A DNA stretch of 64,000 bases from Pontederia crassipes (GCA_030549335.1 CM060195.1:14377501-14441500), one strand, 5' to 3'. Counted from the stretch's first letter, positions 11,991 through 24,400 are shown. Notes: generated from the letters alone by a model not told the origin. Made by a program: numbers and translations.

Positions 11991-12896
11991 TAACAAGAGA
12001 CACTTCTTAGATGTCTCTAATAGAATAGAGTCCATGTGCATACATCATGAACAACCACCACGCCATCAAGAACGGGTCAAGTAAGTTTTCTGAACCATTA
12101 TTAGCTTATGTAGCTAAATTACATTATAGAATATAGTTCCTTCAAGGAGATGGATAAAGTAAGGGATGACCTAGATACTTAGATGATAGAAATTGAATGA
12201 TTTCATTGATGGTATAAGGAAACACTTAAGGAGGTTATCCTGAAAGTAATAACCAAAGTTCTAAGGATTTTATTCTTGGGTAAAGTAACCAAAGTTCTAA
12301 GGAGGTTATTCTAAGATGGAATAACCAAAATCATAAGGAGTTTATCCTCATATAGAATAAGAGTAGAATAATTGTACATTGAAGGATTTGATCCTTAGGA
12401 CATCGTAGATTGAGATAGAAGTGAGGTCAACACAATAAGTAAAGACATTTATTAAGAAAGACCTCAATGGATTCCTAATCATGAGGTTTGGAAAGGTTAT
12501 TGATGGAAATTGGAGGTTTCTAGGTTTATTGGGAATACCAACTATGAGAATAGCAAAGATGCATAATGTTATGACTTAATGATTATAATATAGAGATAGT
12601 CCAAAAGTCGTGGCTCATTATGGGTGTTCACCGGGTCGGGTCGACCCGGTGAACCCGACGATCCGACCCGACCCGACCTAGTTTGGGTCGGGTCGGATCG
12701 TGGTCGGGTCGGACCCGACCCGACCCGAACCCTTATGGAATAAATGACAAATAATTATAATAGAAATTGGATTGATGAAAAAAAAGATTTATCATATGGT
12801 TAAGTATCCATATTCCTTCTGAGAATGTTATCGACGGGATTGGCCAAATTCTTCTCTGTAAATTCGAGGACGAATTTATTTTTAAGGAGGTTATTA
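11991..12896 (+). other. Residual internal region of Del/Tekay-like element
   Basis: About 900 bp of AT-rich DNA without a coding frame. It includes short repeated phrases around CCAAAGTTCTAAGGAGGTTAT (12,240-12,350), a GC-rich hairpin insert (12,619-12,737), the conserved ATTCGAGGACGAATT motif at 12,861-12,875 and a short purine tract at 12,884-12,890 before the 3' LTR. Confidence 0.7.
12619..12737. mobile_element. Short GC-rich hairpin element, possible hAT remnant
   Basis: A 119-bp island of GGGTCGGGTC/GACCCGACCC repeats in AT-rich surroundings. It opens with TGGGTGTTCACC and closes with GACCCGAACCCTTA, roughly inverted. It contains a perfect 13-bp inverted repeat with a 3-base loop at about 12,627-12,655 (GTTCACCGGGTCG). 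Plant hAT-derived elements often begin GGGTGTTCA followed by GGGTCGGGT, so this may be a small hAT derivative. No clear 8-bp duplication was seen. Confidence 0.4.
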
Positions 12897-13629
12897 TGTA
12901 ACACCCCAAGATTTCATCAAGGGCAATATAGTAATTTCATAAGTTAATTAGAATCCTTGATGAATTCAAGATGATCAAAAGGGGAATTTGAGAAGGAATA
13001 AGAATATAATTGAAAATGAAATATGAATAGAAGGAAAAAGTACTCCTACTTAGAGAAGGAATTAGAATTAGAATTAGAGTAGGATTAAAAGTATGATTAG
13101 AAAGAAAAAAAGGAAAAGAAAGAAAGTTAAATCCTAACGGGAGTAGAAATTTTAATTAATTGAGATTAGGGATTTCAATTTTGATTTGAGATCCAAAAGA
13201 TTTATTAATGGACATAGGACTCCCTCATAGGATAAGATTGAGAGTTTTATGGCTTAAAAATATTTCAGCCATTAAAATAATAATATTATTATTTAATCCG
13301 AAAATTAGATGATAAATTACTATAGAATTAAATAATTCCGAAAATTGGAGAAAATGAAGAAATAAAAAGATAAAATAATGGTATAGTTTGGTTAACATAA
13401 GTTATTGATAAAAGTTGGAGATAGAGATTGATTGAGAGAAGTTATGGAGGAGATAATAAGGAATTTGAGTAGAGATGGGTTTTTGATAAGTATGGTTATA
13501 GAATAATTAGTGAAAATTCGGATTTAATTAAATCTGAATATTTAAGAGATGGTAACTAATGATGGATGGTCATGATTGATAGAGAAATAGCACAAGGTTC
13601 AATAGAAGTAAAAAACTCTAGTTAAGAGC

Positions 13630-13637
13630 TATAAATA
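13630..13637 (+). promoter_or_regulatory. LTR TATA box
   Basis: CTATAAATAGGGCC, about 735 bases into the LTR. This is a strong TATA match at a plausible U3/R boundary distance. Confidence 0.65.
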
Positions 13638-14180
13638 GGGCCTAAAGGGTGGTTAGAAAGTATGATTTACCTCCACAAAAATTCTGCACAAGAGCCCCTC
13701 TTTCTCTTTTGTTTTCTCACAAACCAAGGCACCTGAGAAAGCGTGTGATATACCTTTTCGAAGCCCCGATAGAGGAGAACAAGATTCAAATGGTAGCCGA
13801 TGGTTTCTGAACGTCAATAAGGAGGGATCGTCGGCCAAAATTGCGACGTACGTGCTGTCCACATATAATAGAAACATAGTTGGTTTTTCAACCAACTTAA
13901 GGTACGTAGGGGGATCCCCATGACGTCGGTTTTCTGCGACATGGACCTTGAACTCTTCTCCATTTTATAGAGATTACATTATATATTGTTTACATCTATT
14001 AGATACCGTATGGCATAAATAATATGACTAGAATATATTGGAAACACAATTTCCTAATGACGACGATATAACTCGGCTCGGGTTCTATTCTACCCGGCCC
14101 GAATTCAACAAAATTCGGACTAAATCGTAGTAGGAACCAGACAGAGTTCCATGAACCCGGCCTAGGTTCCCATAGGCGCG

Positions 14181-14680
14181 GCCCGGGTTCCCTTACTCGA
14201 GTGTGACGTGATATTAGATCAATAGAACCGAATCGGGTTCTAGTTTATTCGGCCCGGGTTTTGAAGGCTAATGGATTGAAACCGAGCCGATCCGGCCCAA
14301 GTTTTACTTGACTCAGCCCATGTTTGGATGATTGATATAGAATTGGATAAAGACAGACTTGACCTGACTTTTACCAGAACCGACCCGAGTTCTGATATAA
14401 AAATTGGAGAAAGTGAAATAGATGAACCGGCCCGGGTTCCCTTACCCGAGTGCGTCATGATATTAGATCAATAGAACGGAATTGGGTTCCGGTTTATCTG
14501 GCCCGAATTTCGAAGACTAATGGATTGAAATCGAGCCGATCCGGCTCGGGTTTTACTTGACCCAGCCCGTGTTTGGATGAGTGATATATAGAATTGGATA
14601 AAGATAGACTTGATCTGAGTTTTACCAGAACTGACCCGGGTTCTGATATAGAAATCGGAGACAGTTAAATAGATGAACCG
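14181..14680 (+). repeat. 250-bp tandem duplication inside the 3' LTR
   Basis: Unit 1 is 14,181-14,430 and unit 2 is 14,431-14,680; both start GCCCGGGTTCCCTTAC. The 5' LTR has one copy (about 10,323-10,570). Unit 2 resembles the single 5' copy more than unit 1 does (for example GAGTGCGTCATGATATTAG). Confidence 0.9.
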
Positions 14681-14989
14681 ACCCGAGTTTGTCCTAGTGC
14701 GGGCTGAATACCGAGGATTTAAAATATATTGCTAAATAACTATTTAAGTTTAATTGCATTGATTCATGACCATGCATTGGTATGTACTGGTCTAGCGATT
14801 GTGGTTGTTATGTTGATTGATGTTAATAAACTATAATTGTAATATGCTAATTGATAATACTTAATTATGAATTCATGATATATTGTTCAATTGTCATAAA
14901 TTGATAATTAATGGGATTATTGATATTGATTGTGCATCATCCAAGTGACGATATGGAAAATTGTTGCAATTGAATTGTTAGTTTGATAA

Positions 14990-15350
14990 TTGAGACCTTC
15001 ATTATCGATGGAGGCCGTTATGGTCGATGGAGGCCCTTGTGGTCGATAGAGATCTTGTGATCGATTGAGGCACAATGGGTCGATAGAGGCTCATGGAGTC
15101 GATTGTTGATGCATCATGGAGGCCCTTGTGGTAGATTGAGGCTTTTATGGTTGATGGAGGCTCATGAAGTCGATTGTTAATGAATAATAGTTAATGGAGA
15201 TCCTTGTGGTCGATTGAGACCTTTACGATCGATGGAGACCCTTTTGGTCAATTGAGATCTTTATCGTCGATGGAGGCCCTAGTGGTCGATGGAGATCCTT
15301 GTGATCGATGGAGGCCCATTGTGGTCGATGGAGACCGTTATGGTCGATGG
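14990..15350 (+). repeat. Minisatellite in 3' LTR, GGTCGATGGAGGCC family
   Basis: Counterpart of 10,885-11,250, with similar order of units and several point differences. Confidence 0.85.
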
Positions 15351-16110
15351 ATTTTTTCATAATTGAATTGAGTTGTTAATTGAACTAAATTGCATTGTTG
15401 ATTGAATTGCGCCCTAGTGGCTAATTGATAATTGAATTGCTCCCTATTGGATGATGGAAAATTGAATAGATAAATTGTTAATAGAGATGATAATTGATAA
15501 TTGTGTATTGTGGCCTTCACCGACTTATGGCCAACTAGTAATTGATTTAAGATAATTGAATCGAATTGAATGTATATTGGTCATCAGTAATTGATGACAT
15601 GGATAATTACTATAATTGGTCAAATTGTTTATGATTTATTGATTATTGTCAATGTTATCTATTCTGACTAATTATATATTATTGTTTATTGATAATATTG
15701 ATATTGACCATGGTTCATATAATTATTTTTATAGGTGACCCTATGTACTGAGTTATCTCATTGGGCTTTGCCCCTGTATATAGATCCATATAGGTAATCA
15801 TGATGGCGATGGTGAGGCGGTTGGTGGCTTCTCTGACGGGTGACACACACATGAATATAGGGTCCATTATTGTATAAGTTATTGAACATGATATAAATAT
15901 CTTACGCATATTATAATAAAATATTGTAAATTAGTCTTCCGCTTATGTAAGACAATTTGTTGACTAGTCAAAATCAAGGTATAGAATTGAGTGACGTCGC
16001 CGAGATAGCCTTTTGTGCAGGCAAAAGAAAAAAAAATCTCGGGGCGTTACAGTAGGAATCTTATTTAAGGGAGATGGCGTTTCTATAAGATAAGATATAA
16101 TAATCGCAAA

Positions 16111-18706
16111 CACTACAAGAAAATTATCAATTTGCGAAGGAACGTTTTCGACGGAGAAGAATCCTTCGCATTTTCCGACGGTATTTGCGATGGATAGAAT
16201 AAATCTTCCAAAATACCGAGGGCCAAAATATCCGTCGCTACTATAGATCGAAAATACCCGTCGATACGTTACCGACGGGAATATCCTTTGAAATTATCGA
16301 GGGATTTAAATCCATCGGTAATTTTGAAGGCCAAACCCGTCGGTACATATATTTATAAAGTATATATTCAATATTTTAAGATTAAAATTACTGACGGGTT
16401 AGCCTTCGGAATTACCGAAGGATATTGATCTGTCAGTAATTTCGAAGGCCATGGCCATCAGTTATTAAATTTAGTAATATATATATCTAATATATTTTTA
16501 AAGAGTCATATTGTGATTAATATTAAAAATAATCATTATGTTAAAATTTTAGTGCATATTAAAATTTATCAATTTCATATTATAAATTAATTTTAATTTA
16601 TAATATTTATTCCATATCTATAAATATATTAAAAGGAAAATGAGTAAAAAGATAAAAAATAAAGATGTTTTATGAGAAATTAAAAAAAATAATGATAACT
16701 TATTTAGTCATAATATTTATTAATGCATTAAGAAAAAAATATATAAAAAGACATGTATTATAAAAAGTGATAATGAATAATATTATTTTAATTACCGACG
16801 GGTATTTTCCTTCGAAATTATCGACGGATATTAAATCCTTCAGTAATTCTGAAGGAGCTTTCCTTCGGTAATTAAAATAATAATTTAATTATTAATGTTT
16901 ATAATATAATACATATCTCTTCCATTTATTTAAAATATTCATAAATATAATATGATATTATTCATGTTTATATTCATATAATATTAATAATGTTAATATA
17001 AGATTTTAATATGATCTTATTTTAATTATCGATGGGTATTTTCCTTCAAAATTACAGACGAATTTTAAAGCCTTCGTAATTTCAAAGGAGCTTTCCTTCG
17101 GTAATTAAAGACATTAATAATATATTATTATTTTATTTACCGAAGGATAGTGCAAGCGCATTAGCGAAGGATTTCTCATCCGTCGATAATTTTGAAGGAT
17201 ATTACTCATCGATAATTATCGAAGAATAATGCTTTCGAAATTACCGAAGGATTAATATCCGTCATCCTTCGGTAATTTCGAAGGAAATACCCATTGGTAA
17301 TTAAAATAGTATCATTTATTATCAATTTATATATATAAAATTAGTATAATTTATTATCAATATAATATGATATTATTAATGTTTCTAATCATATATATTA
17401 ATATGTTTTTAGCCGAATATGTTAATATATATTATTATAATGTTTAATAAAAAAAGTTTCTTATATAAACAATGATATATTATTACCGACGAGTACTATC
17501 TTCAAAATTACCGATGGATGTCAAATCCTTCACTAATTTCGAAAGATATACCCGTTGCTAACTCAAATATTTTCCCACCTAATTTTCCCCCGTCCACTTT
17601 CTCCTTCCCGCGTCCCCTCTCTTCCTATATTTCCCACCCTCCTAATCCACCTTCTCGTTCTCCTCCCTCTCTTTCTCTCCTCCTCTCTCTCTCTCCCAAG
17701 GCGGCGACAAGTGACGACGGCGGCGACTCCCGTGACGATTCCGTCCGCTCTCCTCCACTCCCTGTCCCTGTCCCTCTCTCTCTTGACTCCGATAGCCATT
17801 GCAACTGGATCCGACGCACAGGCTGCCAGATCCGGCCGTAGGTGCCGGATCCGGTGCACAGGCTGCCGAATCCGGCCACAAGCATCGGATCCGGTGCCTG
17901 CGGCCGGATCCGGCTTGCAGTCCTGGATCGGCCGCCCACGCGTCGGATCAAGTGCTTGGGCATGATTCCGGCGCGCGGGCGGCGGATCCGGCGCTTGGGC
18001 GGCCGGATCCGGCGCGCGGTCGACCGGGTCTGGCGCACGGTCGACCGGATTTAGCGCGCGGATGGCCGACTCTCTCTATCTCGATTCCGGCCGCCTACTT
18101 CGGATCGGCTGCCAACGGCGATCCGACAGCAGGCGGCCTATTTTCTTAATGTTTTTTAAAACTTTTCGACAGACGTATCCATCTCACTCTATCGATGCTG
18201 CGACGGGAGAATGACTGCCGAAGCCTTCGACAAGAGAATGCCACCGAAGTGTTTGACGGGTGGCACCCGCCGAAGCCTTCGATGACTTTCAACCGTCGAA
18301 GGTTTCGATGGGTATTCATCCGTTGGAATTATCCACGGATTCTCCCGTCGAAATCCATGGAAACTTGCGAAGGGGCTATTACTTCTTCCTCCGGCCTCAG
18401 CCAGCAACGACAACCGGATTAGGACCTTCCGATGGCGGAATCCGTCGGAAGTTCCGAAGGACGATCTTCCCTTCAGAACTTTTGACGGATTATAGCCTTC
18501 AAAAATTTCAAGGTCATTTTTCCATCGCAAACATCCGTCAACATCTTCGAAGGGATGTTTGAGGACCGTCGAAAATTTTTTGCAATTACAAAATTTCCAA
18601 CTAACCGCTATCCGTCAAAAAATCCATCGCAAAAGCATATTTGCGATGGATTTCGAAGGTTTTCCGTCAGATTTATCCGTCACAAAATCACAATATTTTT
18701 GTAGTG
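16111..18706. mobile_element. Non-autonomous CACTA element A1 (2,596 bp)
   Basis: Starts CACTACAAGAAAATTATC and ends CAATATTTTTGTAGTG, and is flanked by AAA on both sides (16,108-16,110 and 18,707-18,709), the 3-bp duplication expected for CACTA elements. Both ends are packed with subterminal repeats around ACCGACGG, CCTTCG and TTCGAAGG in both orientations. The middle is AT-rich, then has a GC-rich block at 17,560-18,150. No transposase is recognisable, so it would depend on an enzyme in trans. A related copy, A2, lies at about 36,950-46,843. Confidence 0.92.
17560..18150. repeat. GC-rich block with GCCGGATCCGG repeats inside CACTA A1
   Basis: A CT-rich stretch (17,590-17,700) is followed by about ten degenerate units around GCCGGATCCGG(C/T)GC at 17,805-18,060. 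Reading frames are open in several phases on both strands because stop codons are rare at this composition. I do not regard them as genes. It could be a captured host fragment or an internal promoter region; A2 keeps a diverged version at 46,020-46,230. Confidence 0.6.
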
Positions 18707-18709
18707 AAA

Positions 18710-19160
18710 GACTATCAACGAAAAGAATGAGTACAAAAATTTTGGATCAACTAATTATTGCAACCAGATTTTATATTATGATATTTTCATGTTATATTAT
18801 AAACCTCTTAAAATAGAATCCATACTTGAATTTAGGGATGACGCTAAAGAATTTATGATGACTTCAATAATCATTGCATATCCAAAGTGTATATTTTGAT
18901 GTGTTTTATCATTACTGTGCGCTAGTTCTCTTCTACTTTGATTCGGGGCATTACTTGGTCCTTTGTACCTTGAGACCCTTATGAAATTATAGAATTTAAT
19001 CATGCTTTAATCATATGAAGTAATGGTAATAGGTTCGGTTATGGCATATGTACCTTCCATTGTATCATTATCATCATTTTGATCTATGTTTGCCTCCATA
19101 TTTAAACTCTATCTCGCACTGTACAATAACCAGGCTCTTCTATGAATAGGCAGCAGTGTT
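18710..19160. other. Unassigned AT-rich stretch
   Basis: Between CACTA A1 and the minus-strand gag remnant. No recognisable domain. It may be the continuation of the gag or leader region of the gypsy remnant, or flanking DNA into which A1 inserted. Confidence 0.35.
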
Positions 19161-19194
19161 TGCGAGGTGGTGAACTCTCCGGTTCTAAATTGAG

Positions 19195-19475
19195 TCATAT
19201 TTCCGCATATCCTTGGACGATATCTTCAGGAGGTTCTGTTGGCAGTGGAGACATCATTGGTTGGTTACTACCAACACTTTCCTGATCGGAATACTCATGT
19301 TCCTCTTGTATTGCGGGAGGTGGAATGTTACGTCCACGACCTCGACCACAACCTTGGTCGTGCCCTTGCCTTTGTTTTTGCTCCGAGGGATCCGGGGCTA
19401 GTTTTTTCGTTTCCATGACATAAAAAAATTCTCCTTCCTCCTCGAATGGCCTGTATCGTACTATGTCGAGGAGGC
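19195..19475 (-). pseudogene. Gag N-terminal fragment
   Basis: The longest frame, 19,416-19,195 (73 codons), is rich in Q, G and R with a GCGRGRGRN run followed by an acidic, proline-rich stretch. This resembles the basic start of Del/Tekay gag proteins. It begins about 250 bases after the primer site and stops at 19,195. The usual gag core (W, Y/F and zinc-knuckle motifs) is not seen, so only a fragment remains. Confidence 0.5.
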
Positions 19476-19664
19476 ATCTATAGAAATGATGTGACTAAAA
19501 TAAAAATCTCTATAAATAATTGATTCAGTACTTACTTGAGGATGGAGTCGCAACTGTTTAGGATGCTTGCACATGACTTTACTGTGACTATGGGACACTA
19601 TAAACAATAAATGACAATGCATTGACCTGAATCCTACTATGACCAATGGAAGCCAAGAACTTAG

Positions 19665-19676
19665 GCTCTGATACCA
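19665..19676 (-). other. Primer binding site, tRNA-iMet type
   Basis: Minus-strand TGGTATCAGAGC, a perfect match to the usual initiator tRNA-Met complement, at the inner edge of the LTR. Confidence 0.85.
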
Positions 19677-19681
19677 AACTC

Positions 19682-21473
19682 TAACGTCCCCAAAATCAAC
19701 CCTCCTGCCACGTAGGCGGCCATGTTGACCTCGGGGATGCTACATTGCCTATTACATTCTTGACCATACTATGACTTTGACCATTCAACAAAATGCAATA
19801 CGTGGCAATGAATAGAATATTCAAAATAAATAAGAACTTTATTGCGGATGGATGTAATGTCGGAATATCAAAAGATTTCAATATCTAATGCAATCCATAA
19901 TGGGAAAGGAAAAGACAACAATATCCAATAGGTCCAAGCAATGATCATATATCTAGTTCCAAAAGAAAAGACCAAATTATCTATTTGATGCGGAAACGAA
20001 TTATCAAACTAATGCAATGAAAGGAAAGGACACCATTGAACGTGATGAGTCATGTGCAGCGATCCTCGAGCTTTGCGTCCTCCATCACTCCTCTCTAAGC
20101 AAGATTCTCACCTGCAAAATTTTAAATGCAGGGGCATCGAATACCCGTGAGAGAAAATGCCCAGTACAATAGAATCATATGCGAAATGATAATCAGATCA
20201 TGCTGGAATCAATAAGCAATATGATAACATGCTTTACTATGAACAAGTGGTCCCATCTTTTATAATCAATACTTTGGTTGCACAAAGGCAATGAACTATT
20301 CTTTATCATAAGTATACTTTATTCTTTGTTATACTCATGCTCTATTCTTTAGAGTAACCATGCTTTGTCTTTATCATACCATGCTATATACTTTACTGTA
20401 ACAATACTTTGTCTTTACTATGTCATGTTTTGTACTTTACCATATCATACTTTACTATGCTTTACTTTACCATGAGTTGTACTATATTTTTTACATTACT
20501 ATGCAGTCCTTGAAGTTCGTTGTCCTATGTGAGCTCGACTTTATTAGGTTGGGAAGTCAGATGTGCCTCTATGCATCTGTGAAGCCAGTGATGCCCACCT
20601 TTTCGGAATACAGGTGGGAGAGGACCTGTATTCCAGGAGCAATGGTCATTAAAGACCCATAGGTTCGCTGTCTCCTCAGCTAAGATACCTGTCCCTCTTA
20701 CGTTATAACATGTAATCCATATGATGCCCTCTTTGGGGAAGGAGAGATGCCAATGTATAACCCTTTTTGGAATACGGTGGGAGAGGACCCGTACCACAGC
20801 AACAGTGGTCATTAAGGACCTGTAGGTTCACTATCTCCTCAGTTCGGCTACCTGCCCCTCCTCTGTACTGTAACTATGATCTTTACTCTGTACTTTGGGC
20901 GGCATATAGCAATTCCGTAGTTTCATCTTTGCTTTACTTATCTTGTTCATCATCTGTGGAACTTTAAATCATAGATCAGAAAAAATGTAGAGTCAAATCC
21001 CTTTTCCCTGAGGCAATGAATAAATATATTTCATATAATTTGTTGTCTCTCCGAATTGATTAATTGGTAACACACAGGATATGAGTCATCAACTTATTGA
21101 GTTATTATTGTCTTACAGTGTTGTTGTACATTTTTTCAGATCAATAGGATGTTGGATCGTTGAGTGGCTAGCCTTAGCAGGATATGGATACCTTTTGATG
21201 CTAAGGTAGTGAGAAGTGTGCCCACCGCGTGTAATAGATAGAATGCTTGTAACTCTCATATCCTTTTGTTGAGATACCGAGAGAGTTTGATATGACTCTA
21301 TGGTTGTGTGAACCCTAGGATTTGTAACTGCTCTGAATGATCATTATGCACTGCATGGTTTGATTATCTATGTTATCTAAAGGAACTATACACAATTTTC
21401 AAAATTTTATTTGATCGTTCGTAATGAGTTGCAAGCTTTGATTTAAATCACGATTTAAATCGAGGTCATGACA
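19682..21473 (-). repeat. 5' LTR of truncated gypsy element (about 1.79 kb)
   Basis: Bounded by the primer site on the left and by TGACA (TGTCA on the element strand) on the right. It contains a degenerate CTTTACTATG-type repeat (about 20,240-20,510) and two imperfect copies of an approximately 120-base block at 20,589-20,700 and 20,745-20,860, each with GGTGGGAGAGGACC and GGTCATTAA. Confidence 0.7.
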
Positions 21474-21499
21474 GGCTCGGTGTATTGGTTAATTGAATA

Positions 21500-24400
21500 T
21501 TCTCAACTTCTTTGACTACATCAATCATCTCGTTCACTCAATATTCTTGATAGTAATCATTTACGGGCACATCATTGTATATGGATGATGTTTCACGATC
21601 ATCTTCCATTGTTTCTGCTAAGAAACAGTCTATTTCTTACTTTGCATAATGCCCACCATTCATCTTTAGTTCTTTTCAATGATTACTTAGTGTAATACAC
21701 TTGTTGTGCTTGTTTTGCCAATATGAATGGATTGTGTGATTGAAGTCTTGATCTAGGCTTTAATATCCACCAATTTAAACTTCAAATCGACTCTAGTTCC
21801 CTTTTGTAAGCCGAACCAACGACATTTTAACACTACGACTTTGTTAAATTTTTCCAAATAGGACAATTCCACAATTTCTTCTATAATGCTATAGTAATCT
21901 AACTCGTTGTCCTCTTACATGCTTCCTAGAACACATATACCACTATTAAAAGTACAACATTGTTGACTATATTCTTTTGTACGAAGTTTGTATCCATTAA
22001 GATGCCATAGTAACTACAAACTTGTTTGTACTATCCATAGCTGAATGCTCGAATTCTCAAATTGATCACTAAGTCATTGATAACCTAAATTGAAAGACAC
22101 GGTTAATTAAAAATTAAAAAAGAAAATTTGCGAACGACCGGAAAGAGTTATCACTTCACTCAACAAAGAGGAAAAATGTTCATATCTTAGTTTCAATAAT
22201 TCATCATTGGAAATTAAAGTATTGATTTCTCTTTGTAATTCTTCAAATTTCCTGAATTTGAACATTTGCAATAATTAATTCAAACTTTATATCATATTAA
22301 TTAAATATTCTTACTTGAGATACGGTGTCATCTCGTTACAATTTGCAAGGATATAATTCTCAATTGACGTGGGATCTCTATTGCTCAACACAACTTTGCT
22401 TCCTTCATCAAGAAGACGACATAGATACTTGTAGAATAAAATATTTTTATTAACTTCCCCATCACCTACGTCATCGTTTCTTGGAACTTTCGTATATGTG
22501 TGACTCAAAGTACATTGAAGTAAAGTTGGACACTTTCTTAATGAAATATGCTTCACATATGGAGCCTTCGATCTTCGCCTTATTCTTCGTCTTTCTTTTC
22601 AAATATAACATGCATCTTTTGAAAGGATATATCCACTGATATTGAAACGGGCCTGCAACTTTTATTTCGTATGGAAGATGTACAAGCAAATGCTCCATCA
22701 CTTCAAAGAAATAAGGTGGAAATATCTTCTTAGCCTTGCATATGGTAATTACCTCTAATCGACACACCTTCTTCATGAATAGTGGATGTATAAAGGTTTT
22801 TAAAGAACATAGATAACTCTGCTAAAGTTTCCCAGCTGACCTTTGATAAAAGTTCTTTGAAGGCAATTGAAAGCAGCTTGTGCATGAAAATATGACAATC
22901 ATTGTATCTTCCCATTTTCCATATTAAAACAATGAAATATGTTTCATGCATATCCGTCTGAAAAATTTCAATTCTTTGATCCATTAGAAAACCACTTTTT
23001 GTTGGTCATTGTTCAAGACGAAAATAGTTTTTGGCTTCTTGCATTTTCCATTTTGAATATAATATTATCTAGTTCTGGTCTTCTGCATCATGTCTTCGTG
23101 AGCTTGTATGTTATCTTTTGTTCTTCCTTTAACGTCCATAACAATGTTGAAGATATTGTTAAATATATTCTTCTTCACATGCATGACGTCCAAGTTATGT
23201 CGTATTAAGTTTGAAGACCAATTAGGCAACTCCCAAAAAATACTTCTTTTCTTTCAATTATGTTCACTTCGAAATCCAATTTTCTTGTAAGAACCGACCT
23301 TCAACCCGAATGATATTTGATTAAGTTTATTTACTTGCTCTAGCGCTTCTTGTTCCATGAAACAATTTGGAGGCAATATGTACTCCGTTGAATTCTTTTT
23401 AAACGAGTTTCGATCGCGACACATCAAAATCTCTATTGGAAAAAACATCATGTGACAATCAAACCAACACACCTCCTTACTATTTTTCAAATAAAATGAT
23501 TTTGTATCCTTTCCGCATATGGGACAAGCAAGTTTACCTTTTATGCTCTAACCACTCAGCATTCCATATGTTGGAAAATCACTTATGGTCCATAGTTCTC
23601 ATAATGAAATTTTGCTTCTTAAATTTGTCATAAGTAAGCATGTCATCCTTCCACAAGATGTTAAGTTCATCATCAAAGGTAAATTTTGCTTGGCGATCAA
23701 GGACCTGGGATCATATAGGTAAGCAATATGTTCTCTTGTCTCATACACATGCTTGGAAGCAAATTATAAGGTGTGACAAGAATTGACCAACATGAATAAG
23801 TAGTGCCTGATGAGCCAAATGGCTTGAACCCATCGGTGCAAAGTTTCAATCTAACATTAAGTGATTCTGCTGAAAAAGTCGAATGAAGTGCATCAAATAG
23901 TTTCTATGCCTCAGCATATGAAGCATGTGTAATGGAACTCGGATTATCACGTGCTCCTTTGTGCCACCTCATGAATGATACAATTTTCTTAGAAAAAATA
24001 GTGGTTACAATGTTGGAACTATGAGAAAGTATCTGAACGTTGCATTTCCCACATTCTTTTTTGGAATTCTCGATTTGTTTCTCGATTTGTATATGGTTTC
24101 GCCACAAATAGAACTGATAAGTGAGATATTTTCCTTGTAATACAACATACAATGATTGCGACATGCTCAATCTTTTGATATTCCAAACCTAAATCTCTAA
24201 TTAATCTTTTGCACTTGTAAAAATTTTTCGGTAACCTCTCTGGTTCTGGAAGCATACTATTAATAATGGCAATCATATGGTCAAAATAACTTTTGCTCAT
24301 ATTAAATTTTGATTTCAAGTTCATTAGTTGTGCCACTGCAGAAAGTATTCTTTGCTTCACGTGTCTATCCCATAAAGGTTCGTTAGGTTCTTTGAGAATG

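Larger units (their letters stand above)
10047..16051 (+). mobile_element. Del/Tekay-like Ty3/gypsy element, gag-pol deleted, 5' LTR interrupted
   Basis: Two copies of a long LTR flank only about 920 bp of internal DNA, which retains the tRNA-iMet primer site at the left and the ATTCGAGGACGAA-purine tract at the right. LTR ends TGTAACACCCC and GGGGCGTTACA are inverted copies, as in Del/Tekay chromoviruses. No gag, protease, RT or integrase is left. The first about 1 kb of the 5' LTR is missing because Athila-like copy 1 was inserted there. It should reappear left of the window. Confidence 0.85.
12897..16051 (+). repeat. 3' LTR of Del/Tekay-like element (3,155 bp)
   Basis: Begins TGTAACACCCC just after the purine tract and ends GGGGCGTTACA. 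Very long LTRs are typical of the Del/Tekay lineage. It carries a TATA box at 13,630, GC-rich CCGGCCCGGGTT motifs, a 250-bp tandem duplication absent from the 5' LTR, and the GGTCGATGGAGGCC minisatellite. Short reading frames inside are not convincing. Confidence 0.9.
19161..21473 (-). mobile_element. Truncated gypsy (Del-like) element: 5' LTR, primer site and gag start
   Basis: Read on the minus strand: an LTR that begins TGTCATGACC at 21,473 and ends GGGGACGTTA near 19,682, then TGGTATCAGAGC, a leader of about 200 bases, then a gag-like start. The rest of the element and its second LTR are absent. It abuts the transposase remnant of CACTA B1 at 21,474. Confidence 0.75.

Noticed and set aside
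13653..13895. 80-codon minus-strand frame in the 3' LTR
   Set aside because: Inside an LTR, just downstream of the TATA box on the opposite strand; no homology recognised.
17518..18149. Overlapping open frames of 60-137 codons on both strands in the GC-rich block of CACTA A1
   Set aside because: Open in several phases at once, low complexity, no motif, and explained by GC content and repeats.
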